Source: a virus. From it: a stretch of DNA of 38,188 nt. Made by a program: the position numbers and the translations under genes. The stretch lies in IMG/VR virus record IMGVR_UViG_3300043409_000989, positions 1 through 38,188 of that record. The stretch is one strand, 5' to 3'. Below are positions 6,833 to 12,759 of the stretch, piece by piece. Each line of letters opens with the position of its first letter. Position 1 is the stretch's first letter. The notes beneath the pieces were generated by a model. That model did no database searches, was not told the DNA's origin, and was given only the letters and a program-made list of their open reading frames with translations.

Positions 6833-7146
6833 ATGTTCCTCACTGTGTTGATGTGGATGCCAAACTCGGTGGCAATTGCTTTTTGTGTCCGTTTTTCCTG
6901 TTGAGACAAGAATAAAATGCGCTCTTTCTGCTCTTTGTTGAGCGGCGTGCGATGCCCGCGCCGGGGCGTGTCGTCTGGAGCCGGTGCCTGGATCGAGAAG
7001 TCTGGATGCGAGGCGCAGAAACGGATGGCCGCGTCGATGCTCTTTCCGATGCTCAGGCGATAGGTGGCCCGCCAGTGGCAAAGAATCGCGTCCACCTCGG
7101 CGGAAACAAGCGGCCCGTTGCCGTGTAGTCTGATAAGGTTGCTCAT
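6799..7146 (-). CDS. Helix-turn-helix DNA-binding protein, 115 aa
   Basis: The C-terminus, L-N-K-E-Q-K-E-R-I-L-F-L followed by K-A-I-A-T-E-F-G-I-H-I-N-T-V-R-N-I-C-K, is a clear helix-turn-helix of the resolvase/Hin kind. A basic linker (P-R-R-G-H-R-T-P) precedes it. The N-terminal 65 residues are an unassigned helical region. The protein has no catalytic part, so it is likely a transcriptional regulator. ATG 7146 forms an ATGA overlap with the methyltransferase stop and carries the ctaacATG leader. Confidence 0.75.
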   Translation of the reverse strand: MSNLIRLHGNGPLVSAEVDAILCHWRATYRLSIGKSIDAAIRFCASHPDFSIQAPAPDDTPRRGHRTPLNKEQKERILFLSQQEKRTQKAIATEFGIHINTVRNICKTTQPSELI

Positions 7147-7751
7147 GTTAGTTTTCCCCATTGCGTTGCCATTGCTAAAGCGATCCCGCTGAATGTGCGG
7201 CTTCTCTCTCTCTCGCGGTCTGGACCGGGAGGCATCAGCCAAATGCGTTGTTCGCGGCCTGTGACAATGTTTGAGGGTAGGAGCATAGGTAGATTCTTTA
7301 GCCAAAGCCAAGTGGCTTTTTGCTCTCCGTGTCCGTGTTGCCAAGGGTGGATCACTTGGGTCTTTCGCGTTACAAGCGTGCTGGCCATGCTCATTGGGTT
7401 TTCTAAGCAAATTCTCGGGATTGGTGCTTCCCATAGCGTGCGGAAAAATGCTGCTGCTTCATCGCGAAGCCTGCGCTTTTCGGTGCCGTCATGCCAGCGT
7501 CCCGCCGTTCCCTTAACCTTTACCATGTGATCCGTGGCCCATCGTGCGCCGGAAAGGGATAGATGCGTGCAAGGTGGGTGGCCGATCATCATGTCCCAAC
7601 CGGCAGACAGGTGCGGCAAGACATCCCCTTCGATGTGCCAAGCGGGATCGCCCTCCGTTGGGCGCAGATCGCACGACCATGCATCATGCCCGGTGGCCCT
7701 GAACGCATCCCGCACGGTTGCGCTGTACTCGCACGCGATGAGGACGCGCAC
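7143..7751 (-). CDS. DNA cytosine-type methyltransferase-like protein, 202 aa
   Basis: Begins M-R-V-L-I-A-C-E-Y-S with a Rossmann-type SAM-binding strand, then D-A-W-S-C-D-L (acidic residue that would contact SAM). P-P-C-T-H-L-S at 59-65 matches the catalytic P-C of C5-methyltransferases, and L-E-N-P-M near 117-119 matches the E-N motif. The end (R-E-Q-R-I-W and R-S-R-T-F-S-G-I-A) is typical of a compact phage family annotated as cytosine methyltransferases. At 202 aa it lacks a large target-recognition domain. The start is GTG at 7751, placed directly after the TAG stop of the upstream gene and 5 bases after a 13-G tract that could act as its ribosome site. Its target is unknown. Confidence 0.78.
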   Translation of the reverse strand: MRVLIACEYSATVRDAFRATGHDAWSCDLRPTEGDPAWHIEGDVLPHLSAGWDMMIGHPPCTHLSLSGARWATDHMVKVKGTAGRWHDGTEKRRLRDEAAAFFRTLWEAPIPRICLENPMSMASTLVTRKTQVIHPWQHGHGEQKATWLWLKNLPMLLPSNIVTGREQRIWLMPPGPDRERERSRTFSGIALAMATQWGKLT

Positions 7752-7967
7752 CTAGTCCCCCCCCCCCCCGTTAAATGCGTCCTCGAAGGCCCAGGCAGCC
7801 GCAAGCTTGTGCTCCACGAGCCTAGCCTCGCGCTTCGCGGCCTTGTTGCCCTTGCCGGGTGCGCGGCGTTCCATGTTATCGGCCATTATGTAAGCGAAAG
7901 CGCGGCGCTTGGTGATGTTGTACAAAAAGTAGCTTTTGACTAGCTCTGGCAGGGGTAGTTTGCTCAT
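7752..7967 (-). CDS. Hypothetical protein ending in a poly-glycine tract, 71 aa
   Basis: Basic helical protein (R-R-A-P-G-K-G-N-K-A-A-K-R-E-A-R) whose last codons are aac, four ggg, gac and the TAG stop. The terminal glycines are encoded by the 13-G tract. Its TAG stop touches the methyltransferase GTG in the same reading frame, so amber read-through would give a fusion of about 274 aa. ATG 7967 forms an ATGA overlap with the gene before it. Function unknown. Confidence 0.7.
   Translation of the reverse strand: MSKLPLPELVKSYFLYNITKRRAFAYIMADNMERRAPGKGNKAAKREARLVEHKLAAAWAFEDAFNGGGGD
7757..7769 (-). repeat. Poly-G tract (13 G on the coding strand) before the methyltransferase
   Basis: Thirteen C on the plus strand, the longest homopolymer in the window. 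The present length places the upstream gene's TAG stop next to the GTG start. With 12 G the upstream frame would continue about 50 codons into the methyltransferase gene in the wrong frame; with 14 it would run about 20-30 codons further. Length change would therefore alter translational coupling. Confidence 0.9.
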
Positions 7968-8275
7968 GGCGTGGTCTTTCTCTTATCGTGCCGCCCGTCG
8001 CGCAACTTAAATCCGTTCCGCACGACCAAAAGTTTATGCGTGGCCGATTGCGTATGGCCGATAATATGGGCAATCTGCGACACTGTATGCTCGCCTGCCT
8101 TAGCCAACAGGATCGCGTCGTCCTTCTGCGTGTTGCTCATTTTTGCGTACTTGTGAACAGGAGCCCGCCGTTCGCGCTCGGCACCAGATTGCAGCGAATA
8201 AAGCCGTTCACAGCCGCGCCGAACCATGTCTAAGAGGCCGGGAATGTCGGACCTGTCGTTGTATTGGAAGCTCAT
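7964..8275 (-). CDS. HTH-like DNA-binding protein, 103 aa
   Basis: ATG 8275 (M-S-F-Q-Y-N-D-R-S-D-I-P) forms an ATGA overlap with the stop of the repeat protein, which fixes the start. Residues 47-85 (Q-K-D-D-A-I-L-L-A-K-A-G, then V-S-Q-I-A-H-I-I-G-H-T-Q-S-A-T-H-K-L-L) look like a helix-turn-helix in which the second helix reads T-Q-S-A-T-H-K-L-L. A strongly basic tail (R-D-G-R-H-D-K-R-K) follows. Probably binds DNA and may regulate the cassette. The HTH call is by eye. Confidence 0.65.
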   Translation of the reverse strand: MSFQYNDRSDIPGLLDMVRRGCERLYSLQSGAERERRAPVHKYAKMSNTQKDDAILLAKAGEHTVSQIAHIIGHTQSATHKLLVVRNGFKLRDGRHDKRKTTP

Positions 8276-8859
8276 TTTTGGGAGATAAAAGGGTTGGCCA
8301 CCATTTTGCGGAATTGGGCTGATTGGGCCGACTCCGCAGCCGACCACGCAGCCGACTCCGCAGCCGAACCCGCAGCCGAACCCGACCTCGCAGCCGACTC
8401 CGCAGCCGAACCCGCAGCCGAACCCGACCTCGCAGCCGACCACGCAGCCGACCACGCAGCCGACTCCGCAGCCGAACCCGCAGCCGAACCCGACCTCGCA
8501 GCCCACTCCGCAGCCGACCACGCAGCCGACAACTCCTCTTGCGTGGCGTTGCCGTTAGCAAATCGAGCCGCAACGTCCAGCGCGGCCAAGCTGCGCCGAT
8601 CCGTAAGCAGCGTGCCCGTAGTCCGACCATCGGCAAGCGGCGTGTTTCTCGCGCACCACACCATAAAAAGGCGGCACTTTTTTTCGTCCCGTGGAGCGTC
8701 AACCGCGTTCAGCATCCAGACGAGCCAATCGACACGCTGGCAGTTGTCCCAAACGTCCCGCATCGTCGCGTATTTGGCGGCAAACTCCGCGCCATCGCTA
8801 CACGCCCGAGTCGCTTTGCAAAACTCAGCCGGGGAAAGAGAGAGGAGGCGTTTTTTCAT
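8272..8859 (-). CDS. Ala/Ser tandem-repeat protein, 195 aa
   Basis: The N-terminal half (about 100 aa) contains C-K-A-T-R-A-C, W-D-N-C-Q-R-V-D-W-L-V-W-M-L and many helices. The C-terminal half is built of 4-residue units such as W-S-A-A, E-S-A-A, G-S-A-A and 6-residue R-S-G-S-A-A units, repeated about 15 times. Phage proteins with a 'CxR.DW.LW' region followed by (x-S-A-A)n repeats are common and have been grouped with putative immunity proteins; the role is unproven. ATG 8859 is preferred over ATG 8895 because it has GGGGGAAG five bases upstream and overlaps the previous stop as TGATG. The repeat number may vary between isolates. Confidence 0.75.
   Translation of the reverse strand: MKKRLLSLSPAEFCKATRACSDGAEFAAKYATMRDVWDNCQRVDWLVWMLNAVDAPRDEKKCRLFMVWCARNTPLADGRTTGTLLTDRRSLAALDVAARFANGNATQEELSAAWSAAEWAARSGSAAGSAAESAAWSAAWSAARSGSAAGSAAESAARSGSAAGSAAESAAWSAAESAQSAQFRKMVANPFISQK
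8336..8531. repeat. Tandem array of 12- and 18-bp units inside the repeat gene
   Basis: Units of the form GCAGCCGAxxxx follow one another without gaps: 12-bp types ending CCAC, CTCC or ACCC and an 18-bp type ending ACCCGACCTC. The 42-bp block (CTCC + ACCC + 18-bp type) occurs three times. All unit lengths are multiples of three, so copy-number change keeps the frame. It also keeps all six frames open, which creates long false ORFs on both strands. Confidence 0.9.
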
Positions 8860-9086
8860 CAGAACTTCCCCCATTTGATGATATAGGCGTGCCACCAGCG
8901 AACGCCGGAAGCGGAAGCTACAAGCGACTCGCGGAACGTCGCGTTTCGATATTTACGGAAGGCAACGACGCAAAAAGCGTGATGGCCGAGGGCTCGCGAA
9001 TACGCGGCAAGCGCATCTTCGAGGGGATTGTGTTTGGTTGTTTGCACGTTCCCAACATGAGTCGCGTGTTCACTGGCCACAAGCAC
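8859..9086 (-). CDS. Hypothetical protein, 75 aa
   Basis: Short protein with H-N-P-L-E-D-A-L-A-A-Y and a Trp/Tyr-rich end (R-W-W-H-A-Y-I-I-K-W-G-K-F). The start is probably GTG at 9086, with AAGGA about 12 bases upstream; GTG 9080 is an alternative. Its TGA stop overlaps the ATG of the repeat protein. First gene of the coupled cassette 9086-6269. Function unknown. Confidence 0.6.
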   Translation of the reverse strand: MLVASEHATHVGNVQTTKHNPLEDALAAYSRALGHHAFCVVAFRKYRNATFRESLVASASGVRWWHAYIIKWGKF

Positions 9087-9164
9087 AATCGAATTGTTCC
9101 TTGATCTTTCTTCCGAGATTTAGGCTTGACTTCTTTCGTATTTCACCCTCAGTGTTCCTATGAC

Positions 9165-9686
9165 TCAGGCGTAAATGTTCCTTCCTAAAAGCGCGGCCTG
9201 GTATTGGTCCCGGCTCACCTTCTTTCCCTCTAGGCGAGCACGCCAACCTGATTTAAGCGGGAAATCCACGCCAACGGCTCTCAGCGTGGCGTTGGTGAAC
9301 GCTCCGCATTTCGTAGCCATGCGAAAGATCAACTCCCGTGTCAAAATCCCGTCCCACCAATGCCCCGGCATATCGCCTTCGTGGTCGTAAACGTGCCGCG
9401 CCGCCTTCTGCTCTTTCTTTCTAGCAATGCGTTCCCTGTTTTTGTTGACGTCGGGCGCTGGAGCGGGCGCAGCGTCTTTCCCGTGAAAAACGGCATGGCA
9501 ACGACGGCAAAGGCATATCAGGTCATCTAGGTGGTTCAGTTCGTCTCCCCGGTGGTCGTAAGTCCTGTGATGAGCGTTTAGATCGAGCGGACTATTGCAA
9601 ACCTGGCATTTCCAGTTGGCTCGCGCCTTCACCGCGCCCGCAACCGCTTTCCAGTAATCCGTGTTTAGGTAATCGTTGTAACTCAT
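9165..9686 (-). CDS. HNH endonuclease, 173 aa
   Basis: The N-terminal half is a textbook HNH module: W-K-C-Q-V-C (Cys27, Cys30), A-H-H-R-T-Y (39-44), L-N-H-L-D-D-L (50-56) and C-R-R-C-H-A-V-F-H (60-68). After a basic linker the C-terminal half (M-P-G-H-W-W-D-G-I-L...W-R-A-R-L-E-G-K) may provide DNA specificity. Such genes are often free-standing homing-type or packaging-related nickases. It stands alone, preceded by a long non-coding stretch, which suits a mobile gene. ATG 9686 is chosen because M-S-Y-N-D-Y-L begins the conserved part. Confidence 0.85.
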   Translation of the reverse strand: MSYNDYLNTDYWKAVAGAVKARANWKCQVCNSPLDLNAHHRTYDHRGDELNHLDDLICLCRRCHAVFHGKDAAPAPAPDVNKNRERIARKKEQKAARHVYDHEGDMPGHWWDGILTRELIFRMATKCGAFTNATLRAVGVDFPLKSGWRARLEGKKVSRDQYQAALLGRNIYA

Positions 9687-10074
9687 AGTAGTAAATCGCG
9701 CCTTCGTAACCTTCCCTTCCTGCCACCCCTCTGAGCATAGCAAGCCCCCTAAAAGAGCCTGCTACTTCGTAAGGTTCCCTTTCCCGGTGCCGGATGACGC
9801 TCGGCACTACGCCTTGCCAATCTCTCCCCACCTCAGCGTGTATTAACCCTAATTCGCCTTGGCTGTTTCTCGTAGCCTGTGGGATGCAGTAGCATTCACC
9901 GGGGAAAAGAGACTGGCTGAACCCCCGGCTTCGTTTGCTGTTTCAGGAATCTTGCGATTCCCGCTAGGCTTTGGATCGGCCTAGAAACACCTTCCCGCAT
10001 CTATCAGCCGCCCGACTGTTTGGGGCTGTGCGGTACACGTTTCCTTCTTATGCGCCAGACTCGGGAAAAGAAAA
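9687..10074. other. Non-coding, hairpin-rich stretch
   Basis: No convincing gene on either strand for nearly 390 bases. Inverted repeats seen: GTGCCG/CGGCAC (9787-9807), CCGGGG/CCCCGG (9899-9928), GGAATC-TTGC-GATTCC (9946-9961) and CTAGGC/GCCTAG (9964-9984). It lies between the minus-strand terminators at 10075-10235 and the HNH gene, so in the minus sense it is a candidate structured leader or small RNA. Confidence 0.5.
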
Positions 10075-10107
10075 AGCCCGGTGCGAGGGTGCATCTCGAA
10101 CCGGGCT
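10075..10107 (-). terminator. Intrinsic terminator, leftward
   Basis: Eight-base perfect arms (AGCCCGGT/ACCGGGCT), one mismatch, then an inner four-base stem (CGAG/CTCG) with a 7-base loop. On the minus strand it is followed by TTTTTCTTTTC. A strong rho-independent terminator for leftward transcription; the plus-strand side lacks a T-run. Confidence 0.8.
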
Positions 10108-10209
10108 CCTTACAACTGACAAAGAGTTCAGCGGATTTGCACCCCGCACAACTGACAAGGACCACTCTATCATGGCCGCTTTTCCGTTTGTCAACTTCGG
10201 CTAACAAGA

Positions 10210-10235
10210 AGCCCGGCCCACCTAGGGACCGGGCT
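10210..10235 (-). terminator. Second, weaker leftward terminator hairpin
   Basis: Arms AGCCCGG/CCGGGCT with an inner CCC/GGG pairing and a bulged A. The minus-strand continuation TTCTTGTT is T-rich. The stem sequence nearly matches that of the hairpin at 10075-10107, so the two look like a duplicated terminator. Between them lies a direct repeat of ACAACTGACAA (10113 and 10147 areas). Confidence 0.55.
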
Positions 10236-10460
10236 CTTGATGCAACTCACACAAAACAACCAAGGGCAAGGATCGGCCCCATTGGCCGTTTGTCAAGCCA
10301 TTGGCCCCAGGAATCGGCCCATTGGCCCGTTTGCCCTCATTAGCCCGTACGCCCCATTGGCCGATCCCGTGGGTAGCCCGTGGGTTGCCGTCCGGTTCGC
10401 GCCCGGTTTGCGCCCGGTTCCCTTCCGTTCCCTTCTGTTCCGTTCGCTTCCGTTCGCCCT
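10236..10460. repeat. Non-coding stretch with four CCATTGGCC repeats
   Basis: CCATTGGCC occurs at 10279-10287, 10298-10306, 10319-10327 and 10354-10362 (steps of 19, 21 and 35 bases). A wider context (ATCGGCCC... before, CGTTTG after) is shared by the first and third copies. It is followed at 10395-10460 by a pyrimidine-rich run with repeated GTTCC/CGTTC. No gene is visible. Possible protein-binding iterons downstream of the 59-aa gene. Confidence 0.5.
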
Positions 10461-10640
10461 TTAAGGGTAGCGTCCGGACGTGATCAAAAGCCTGACATCG
10501 AGCAGGGAGTCAATTTGCGCCAGGCGATCCTCGCGCTCTTCTGGGTAATTGCGGGCAAACCAATAGGCCACCTCGCAGGCAGCATCGATCCCTGCCAAAT
10601 CTACGGCCTTTTGCGTCGAAACTGTGGGAAAGTAGGCCAT
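10461..10640 (-). CDS. Hypothetical protein, 59 aa
   Basis: A clean frame from ATG 10640 to TAA 10461 beginning M-A-Y-F-P-T-V-S-T-Q-K-A-V-D-L-A and continuing with an amphipathic helix (A-C-E-V-A-Y-W-F-A-R-N-Y-P-E-E-R). Composition is that of a real soluble protein and the frame fills a gap between terminators. It lies just after the strong terminator at 10768-10791, so it would need its own promoter; the preceding bases contain TGATAA as a possible -10 element with no good -35. Function unknown. Confidence 0.6.
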   Translation of the reverse strand: MAYFPTVSTQKAVDLAGIDAACEVAYWFARNYPEEREDRLAQIDSLLDVRLLITSGRYP

Positions 10641-10767
10641 GAGCGGGATCGGCCCTTAGTTTATCACGGAATGGCGGGCGAAGGCGGGCAAGAAAAGCGT
10701 GACAAGGGGAGGCCAAACGACAGGCCCCCTATTGACGCGAGCAAGCCGGGCAAGCCGGGCAAGAAAA

Positions 10768-10791
10768 GGCCCCAGGATTGCGCCTGGGGCC
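10768..10791 (-). terminator. Strong intrinsic terminator after the lysozyme gene
   Basis: A perfect nine-base stem GGCCCCAGG/CCTGGGGCC with a six-base loop. On the minus strand it is followed by TTTTCTT. It sits 24 bases after the lysozyme stop codon (10816), closing the transcript that starts near 13158. Best-formed minus-strand terminator in the window. Confidence 0.88.
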
Positions 10792-10815
10792 GTTTCCTTG
10801 CGATTTAAGACGATT

Positions 10816-11202
10816 TCACGGGCGATGCGATAGACGGCGCACCTTGGCCGCATAAATTAGCGTGGCGCTCTTGTTTGCCCCCATTGGCCCCCCATTGTGA
10901 ACGCGGGCAAGCGTGTGAACGTCCCCATTGCGCCACGCCGTGGGCGCGTAGTGTTTCAGATAGGCGCTGACAACGCGCTTGGAATAGGCCAAATCAGCGC
11001 AACGCGAATAATCGCCCGCAATCTTGCTGTCCTTGTGATAATTCCGGTGGATTTGCAACGGCCCCAATGCCCGGCCATTATCGCCAAGGATCGGACCCGT
11101 TCGCCCGCTTGTTTCGACTAGGTGCAAAGCGCGGAAAAACGATTCAGGTGGATCGGCTTGCGCTGTAAGGGCGAACGCGAAAATAAGGGCGAATGCTTTC
11201 AT
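10816..11202 (-). CDS. Secreted lysozyme / transglycosylase-like endolysin, 128 aa
   Basis: ATG 11202 opens a signal peptide (M-K-A-F-A-L-I-F-A-F-A-L-T-A-Q-A, cut likely after A-Q-A at 16). The mature part has L-V-E-T-S-G with catalytic Glu30, G-P-L-Q-I at 47-51, Y-S-K-R-V-V-S-A-Y-L near 73-82 and A-R-V-H-N-G-G-P at 99-106. This is the lysozyme-like fold of small phage muramidases and transglycosylases (E-x-S-G ... G-x-L-Q-I). It cuts peptidoglycan from outside the membrane after export. The start overlaps the previous stop as ATGA. It is far from the holin-like genes and on the opposite strand. Confidence 0.82.
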   Translation of the reverse strand: MKAFALIFAFALTAQADPPESFFRALHLVETSGRTGPILGDNGRALGPLQIHRNYHKDSKIAGDYSRCADLAYSKRVVSAYLKHYAPTAWRNGDVHTLARVHNGGPMGANKSATLIYAAKVRRLSHRP

Positions 11203-11456
11203 TTGATAAAGTCGCAACAATGTTCTTCGAGTTTGTAAAGTTCGTCAGCAACGGATCGCAACTTGTCAAATTCCGCGCTTCGCTCATTTACAGCCAAATT
11301 CCAGGCATCCGGCCCTTGCGTGTAATAATCGCGGGCATTGAATTCAACCTTGGACAGAATTTCAATAGCGTTTTGGACAGCCAAGCGGGCATTAGAGTAC
11401 CCTCTGGCAAGTTCGCGGGCACTTGTTCCGTTTGTGTGAATAGTGGGAAGAGTCAT
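11199..11456 (-). CDS. Hypothetical protein, 85 aa
   Basis: Helical soluble protein (A-R-L-A-V-Q-N-A-I-E-I-L-S-K, then A-E-F-D-K-L-R-S-V-A-D-E-L-Y-K-L-E-E-H-C-C). Start ATG 11456, with a GTG just before it at 11459; no Shine-Dalgarno sequence. ATGA coupling to the lysozyme gene suggests co-translation, possibly a lysis-timing or regulatory partner, but nothing in the sequence proves that. Confidence 0.65.
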   Translation of the reverse strand: MTLPTIHTNGTSARELARGYSNARLAVQNAIEILSKVEFNARDYYTQGPDAWNLAVNERSAEFDKLRSVADELYKLEEHCCDFIK

Positions 11457-11466
11457 CACGGGAAAG

Positions 11467-11712
11467 TTAACAAAAGGTTTTGAAGCCGTCGCGGGCGCCT
11501 TGCGCGTTCGCTCCGGCTTCGATTAAGGCAAGAACTAGGATCGCGGCATTAGTCGCGTTCCCGTTGCTAAGTTGAGAGAGAAGCGATCCGTACCTTCCGT
11601 AGTGGCCCCTAGTAGTAGGGATCGAACTTTCGATCTTTGCCACCGTTGGCCTAAGATCGTCCGCGAGGTCTGAAATCATAGCAATTTGGGCGGCTGTCAT
11701 TTGTGTGTGCAT
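11467..11712 (-). CDS. Hypothetical protein, 81 aa
   Basis: Contains A-Q-I-A-M-I-S-D-L-A-D-D-L-R-P-T, a Gly/Tyr-rich turn (R-G-H-Y-G-R-Y-G) and a hydrophobic helix (A-A-I-L-V-L-A-L-I-E-A-G-A). The hydrophobic stretch is too short and interrupted for a clear membrane span. The leader upstream has AACCCAACC then A-rich bases before the ATG. Function unknown. Confidence 0.65.
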   Translation of the reverse strand: MHTQMTAAQIAMISDLADDLRPTVAKIESSIPTTRGHYGRYGSLLSQLSNGNATNAAILVLALIEAGANAQGARDGFKTFC

Positions 11713-11733
11713 TTGTTTTCTTGGTTGGGTTGC

Positions 11734-12444
11734 TTAGACTGAAAGAGCTACGACCATTGCTTTAGCCGTTCCGTTCCCGTGAGGGTTGATCCAGATTGAA
11801 GCCTGATTCACTTTTGAAAGACCGGCGCAAAGGCGACAATTGGCGCAGGCCAATTTGTGCGTTTCGGACAAGCATTCCCTCGCGTTGTCCGGTTTCACCG
11901 GCGAAGCGTGAAAGTAGCGGAAGCCTAGACTTTCCGCCTGTGCGCGACTGTTTTCTGTCTCCGTCGAGGCCATGAAAAACTCGGCGTACTGCGCGGCCAA
12001 GGGGTTTTCCCGCCAGTCGTGGAAATAACCAGTCCAGCCCGCTGAAACTTTGGCAATTGCGCGAACCATAGCGATCGGCATAAGACTAGGGTTGCCGTAT
12101 GCGCCGAATCGGATTTTCCGCCCGCCGAAGGCATTGCGATAACCGCTAGGGTTCAACAATGGATAGCTTCCGCGTTTGTAAGCTTTCCAAACGCTAAGGG
12201 GCGCGTGATGCGTGGTAACGTAGCAACCATTACCCGACGCAAAAGGGCATCCGGCGCAGATTGTTTCCGCGTCTATCCCTTCCTTTACAACATGGACAGG
12301 ATTTACATCACGCAAAAGAAACCAAATTTGAACCATATCGCCCGTCTTAGGGTTGCGCGAATGCATGGTTGCAATGGCCACGAAAGGCGCGCCACTTGGC
12401 GTGATGCCTTCGTGCAGCAAGAATCCGGTTGGATTGGTAGTCAT
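11734..12444 (-). CDS. Conserved Cys-rich phage protein, 236 aa
   Basis: ATG 12444 begins M-T-T-N-P-T-G-F-L-L-H-E-G. Middle and end carry I-C-A-G-C-P-F-A-S-G-N-G-C-Y-V and L-A-C-A-N-C-R-L-C-A-G-L, which look like two metal-binding cysteine clusters. W-K-A-Y-K-R-G-S-Y-P-L-L and I-R-F-G-A-Y-G-N-P also look conserved. Phage proteins with the C-x-x-C-P ... C-Y-V-x pattern are known but not assigned a role. The frame is open upstream to 12729, so a 331-aa fusion is formally possible; the separate start is preferred because the upstream part looks like the wrong frame of another gene. Confidence 0.7.
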   Translation of the reverse strand: MTTNPTGFLLHEGITPSGAPFVAIATMHSRNPKTGDMVQIWFLLRDVNPVHVVKEGIDAETICAGCPFASGNGCYVTTHHAPLSVWKAYKRGSYPLLNPSGYRNAFGGRKIRFGAYGNPSLMPIAMVRAIAKVSAGWTGYFHDWRENPLAAQYAEFFMASTETENSRAQAESLGFRYFHASPVKPDNARECLSETHKLACANCRLCAGLSKVNQASIWINPHGNGTAKAMVVALSV

Positions 12445-12461
12445 TTTGGGAAGGGTTAAGA

Positions 12462-12720
12462 TTAGAGGGAAGCGGGGATAATCGTAATGATTCCCGCGCC
12501 CATTTCCAACGCGATGCGGCCCACTTGCCCGAATCTTGCCCGAAACTGTCCGCGATTTCACGCAGGGCAAAGCGCCAAGGGTAAGGATAATCCGGCCCGG
12601 TGCGAATGATGCGTGAAAGGGAAGGCCCGGCGCAAATCCCGCCGCCAGCAAGGCGCGCCCTTCGATCCAAATGCGGGGTTTGCCCCGATTGGTGCCGAGC
12701 TTCAGTTCTAGCGTGGTCAT
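12462..12720 (-). CDS. Small RGKPRIWIEG-domain protein, apparently frame-disrupted
   Basis: From ATG 12720 the protein reads K-L-G-T-N-R-G-K-P-R-I-W-I-E-G-R-A-L-L-A-A-G-F, the start of a small beta-rich domain I recall from phage and plasmid proteins, followed by G-R-I-I-L-T-L and V-S-G-K-I-R-A-S-G. The expected ending, R-I-A-L-E-M-G-A-G-I-I-T-I-I-P-A with a TAA at 12462-12464, lies one base forward in another frame. So either a +1 shift near 12530 is needed, or the in-frame continuation into the next gene is real. An ATG at 12729 is an alternative start. Function unknown. Confidence 0.45.
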
Positions 12721-12759
12721 TGCGGTCATTTTGTTTTTGGGTTGGGGGTTGGGGTTGAA

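Noticed and set aside
8336-8531. CRISPR-like array
   Set aside because: Units are contiguous 12- and 18-base coding repeats without unique spacers, and no cas genes are present.
8264-8886. Long plus-strand frames rich in R-S-R or A-A-D repeats across the VNTR array
   Set aside because: They arise because the array units are multiples of three without stops on either strand. They have no start context or neighbours, and the minus-strand frame has a sound non-repeat N-terminus and coupling.
10075-10170. Possible tRNA on the minus strand (GGTTCGAGAT looks like a T-loop)
   Set aside because: The bases flanking the loop do not pair as a T-stem, and no acceptor or anticodon stems could be fitted. 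The segment is better explained as a terminator hairpin.
11734-12729. 331-aa fusion as the default call
   Set aside because: The join (P-H-R-V-G-N-G-R-G-N-H) looks like out-of-frame sequence, while a better domain ending is present in the neighbouring frame. Kept as an alternative in the finding on the frame change.
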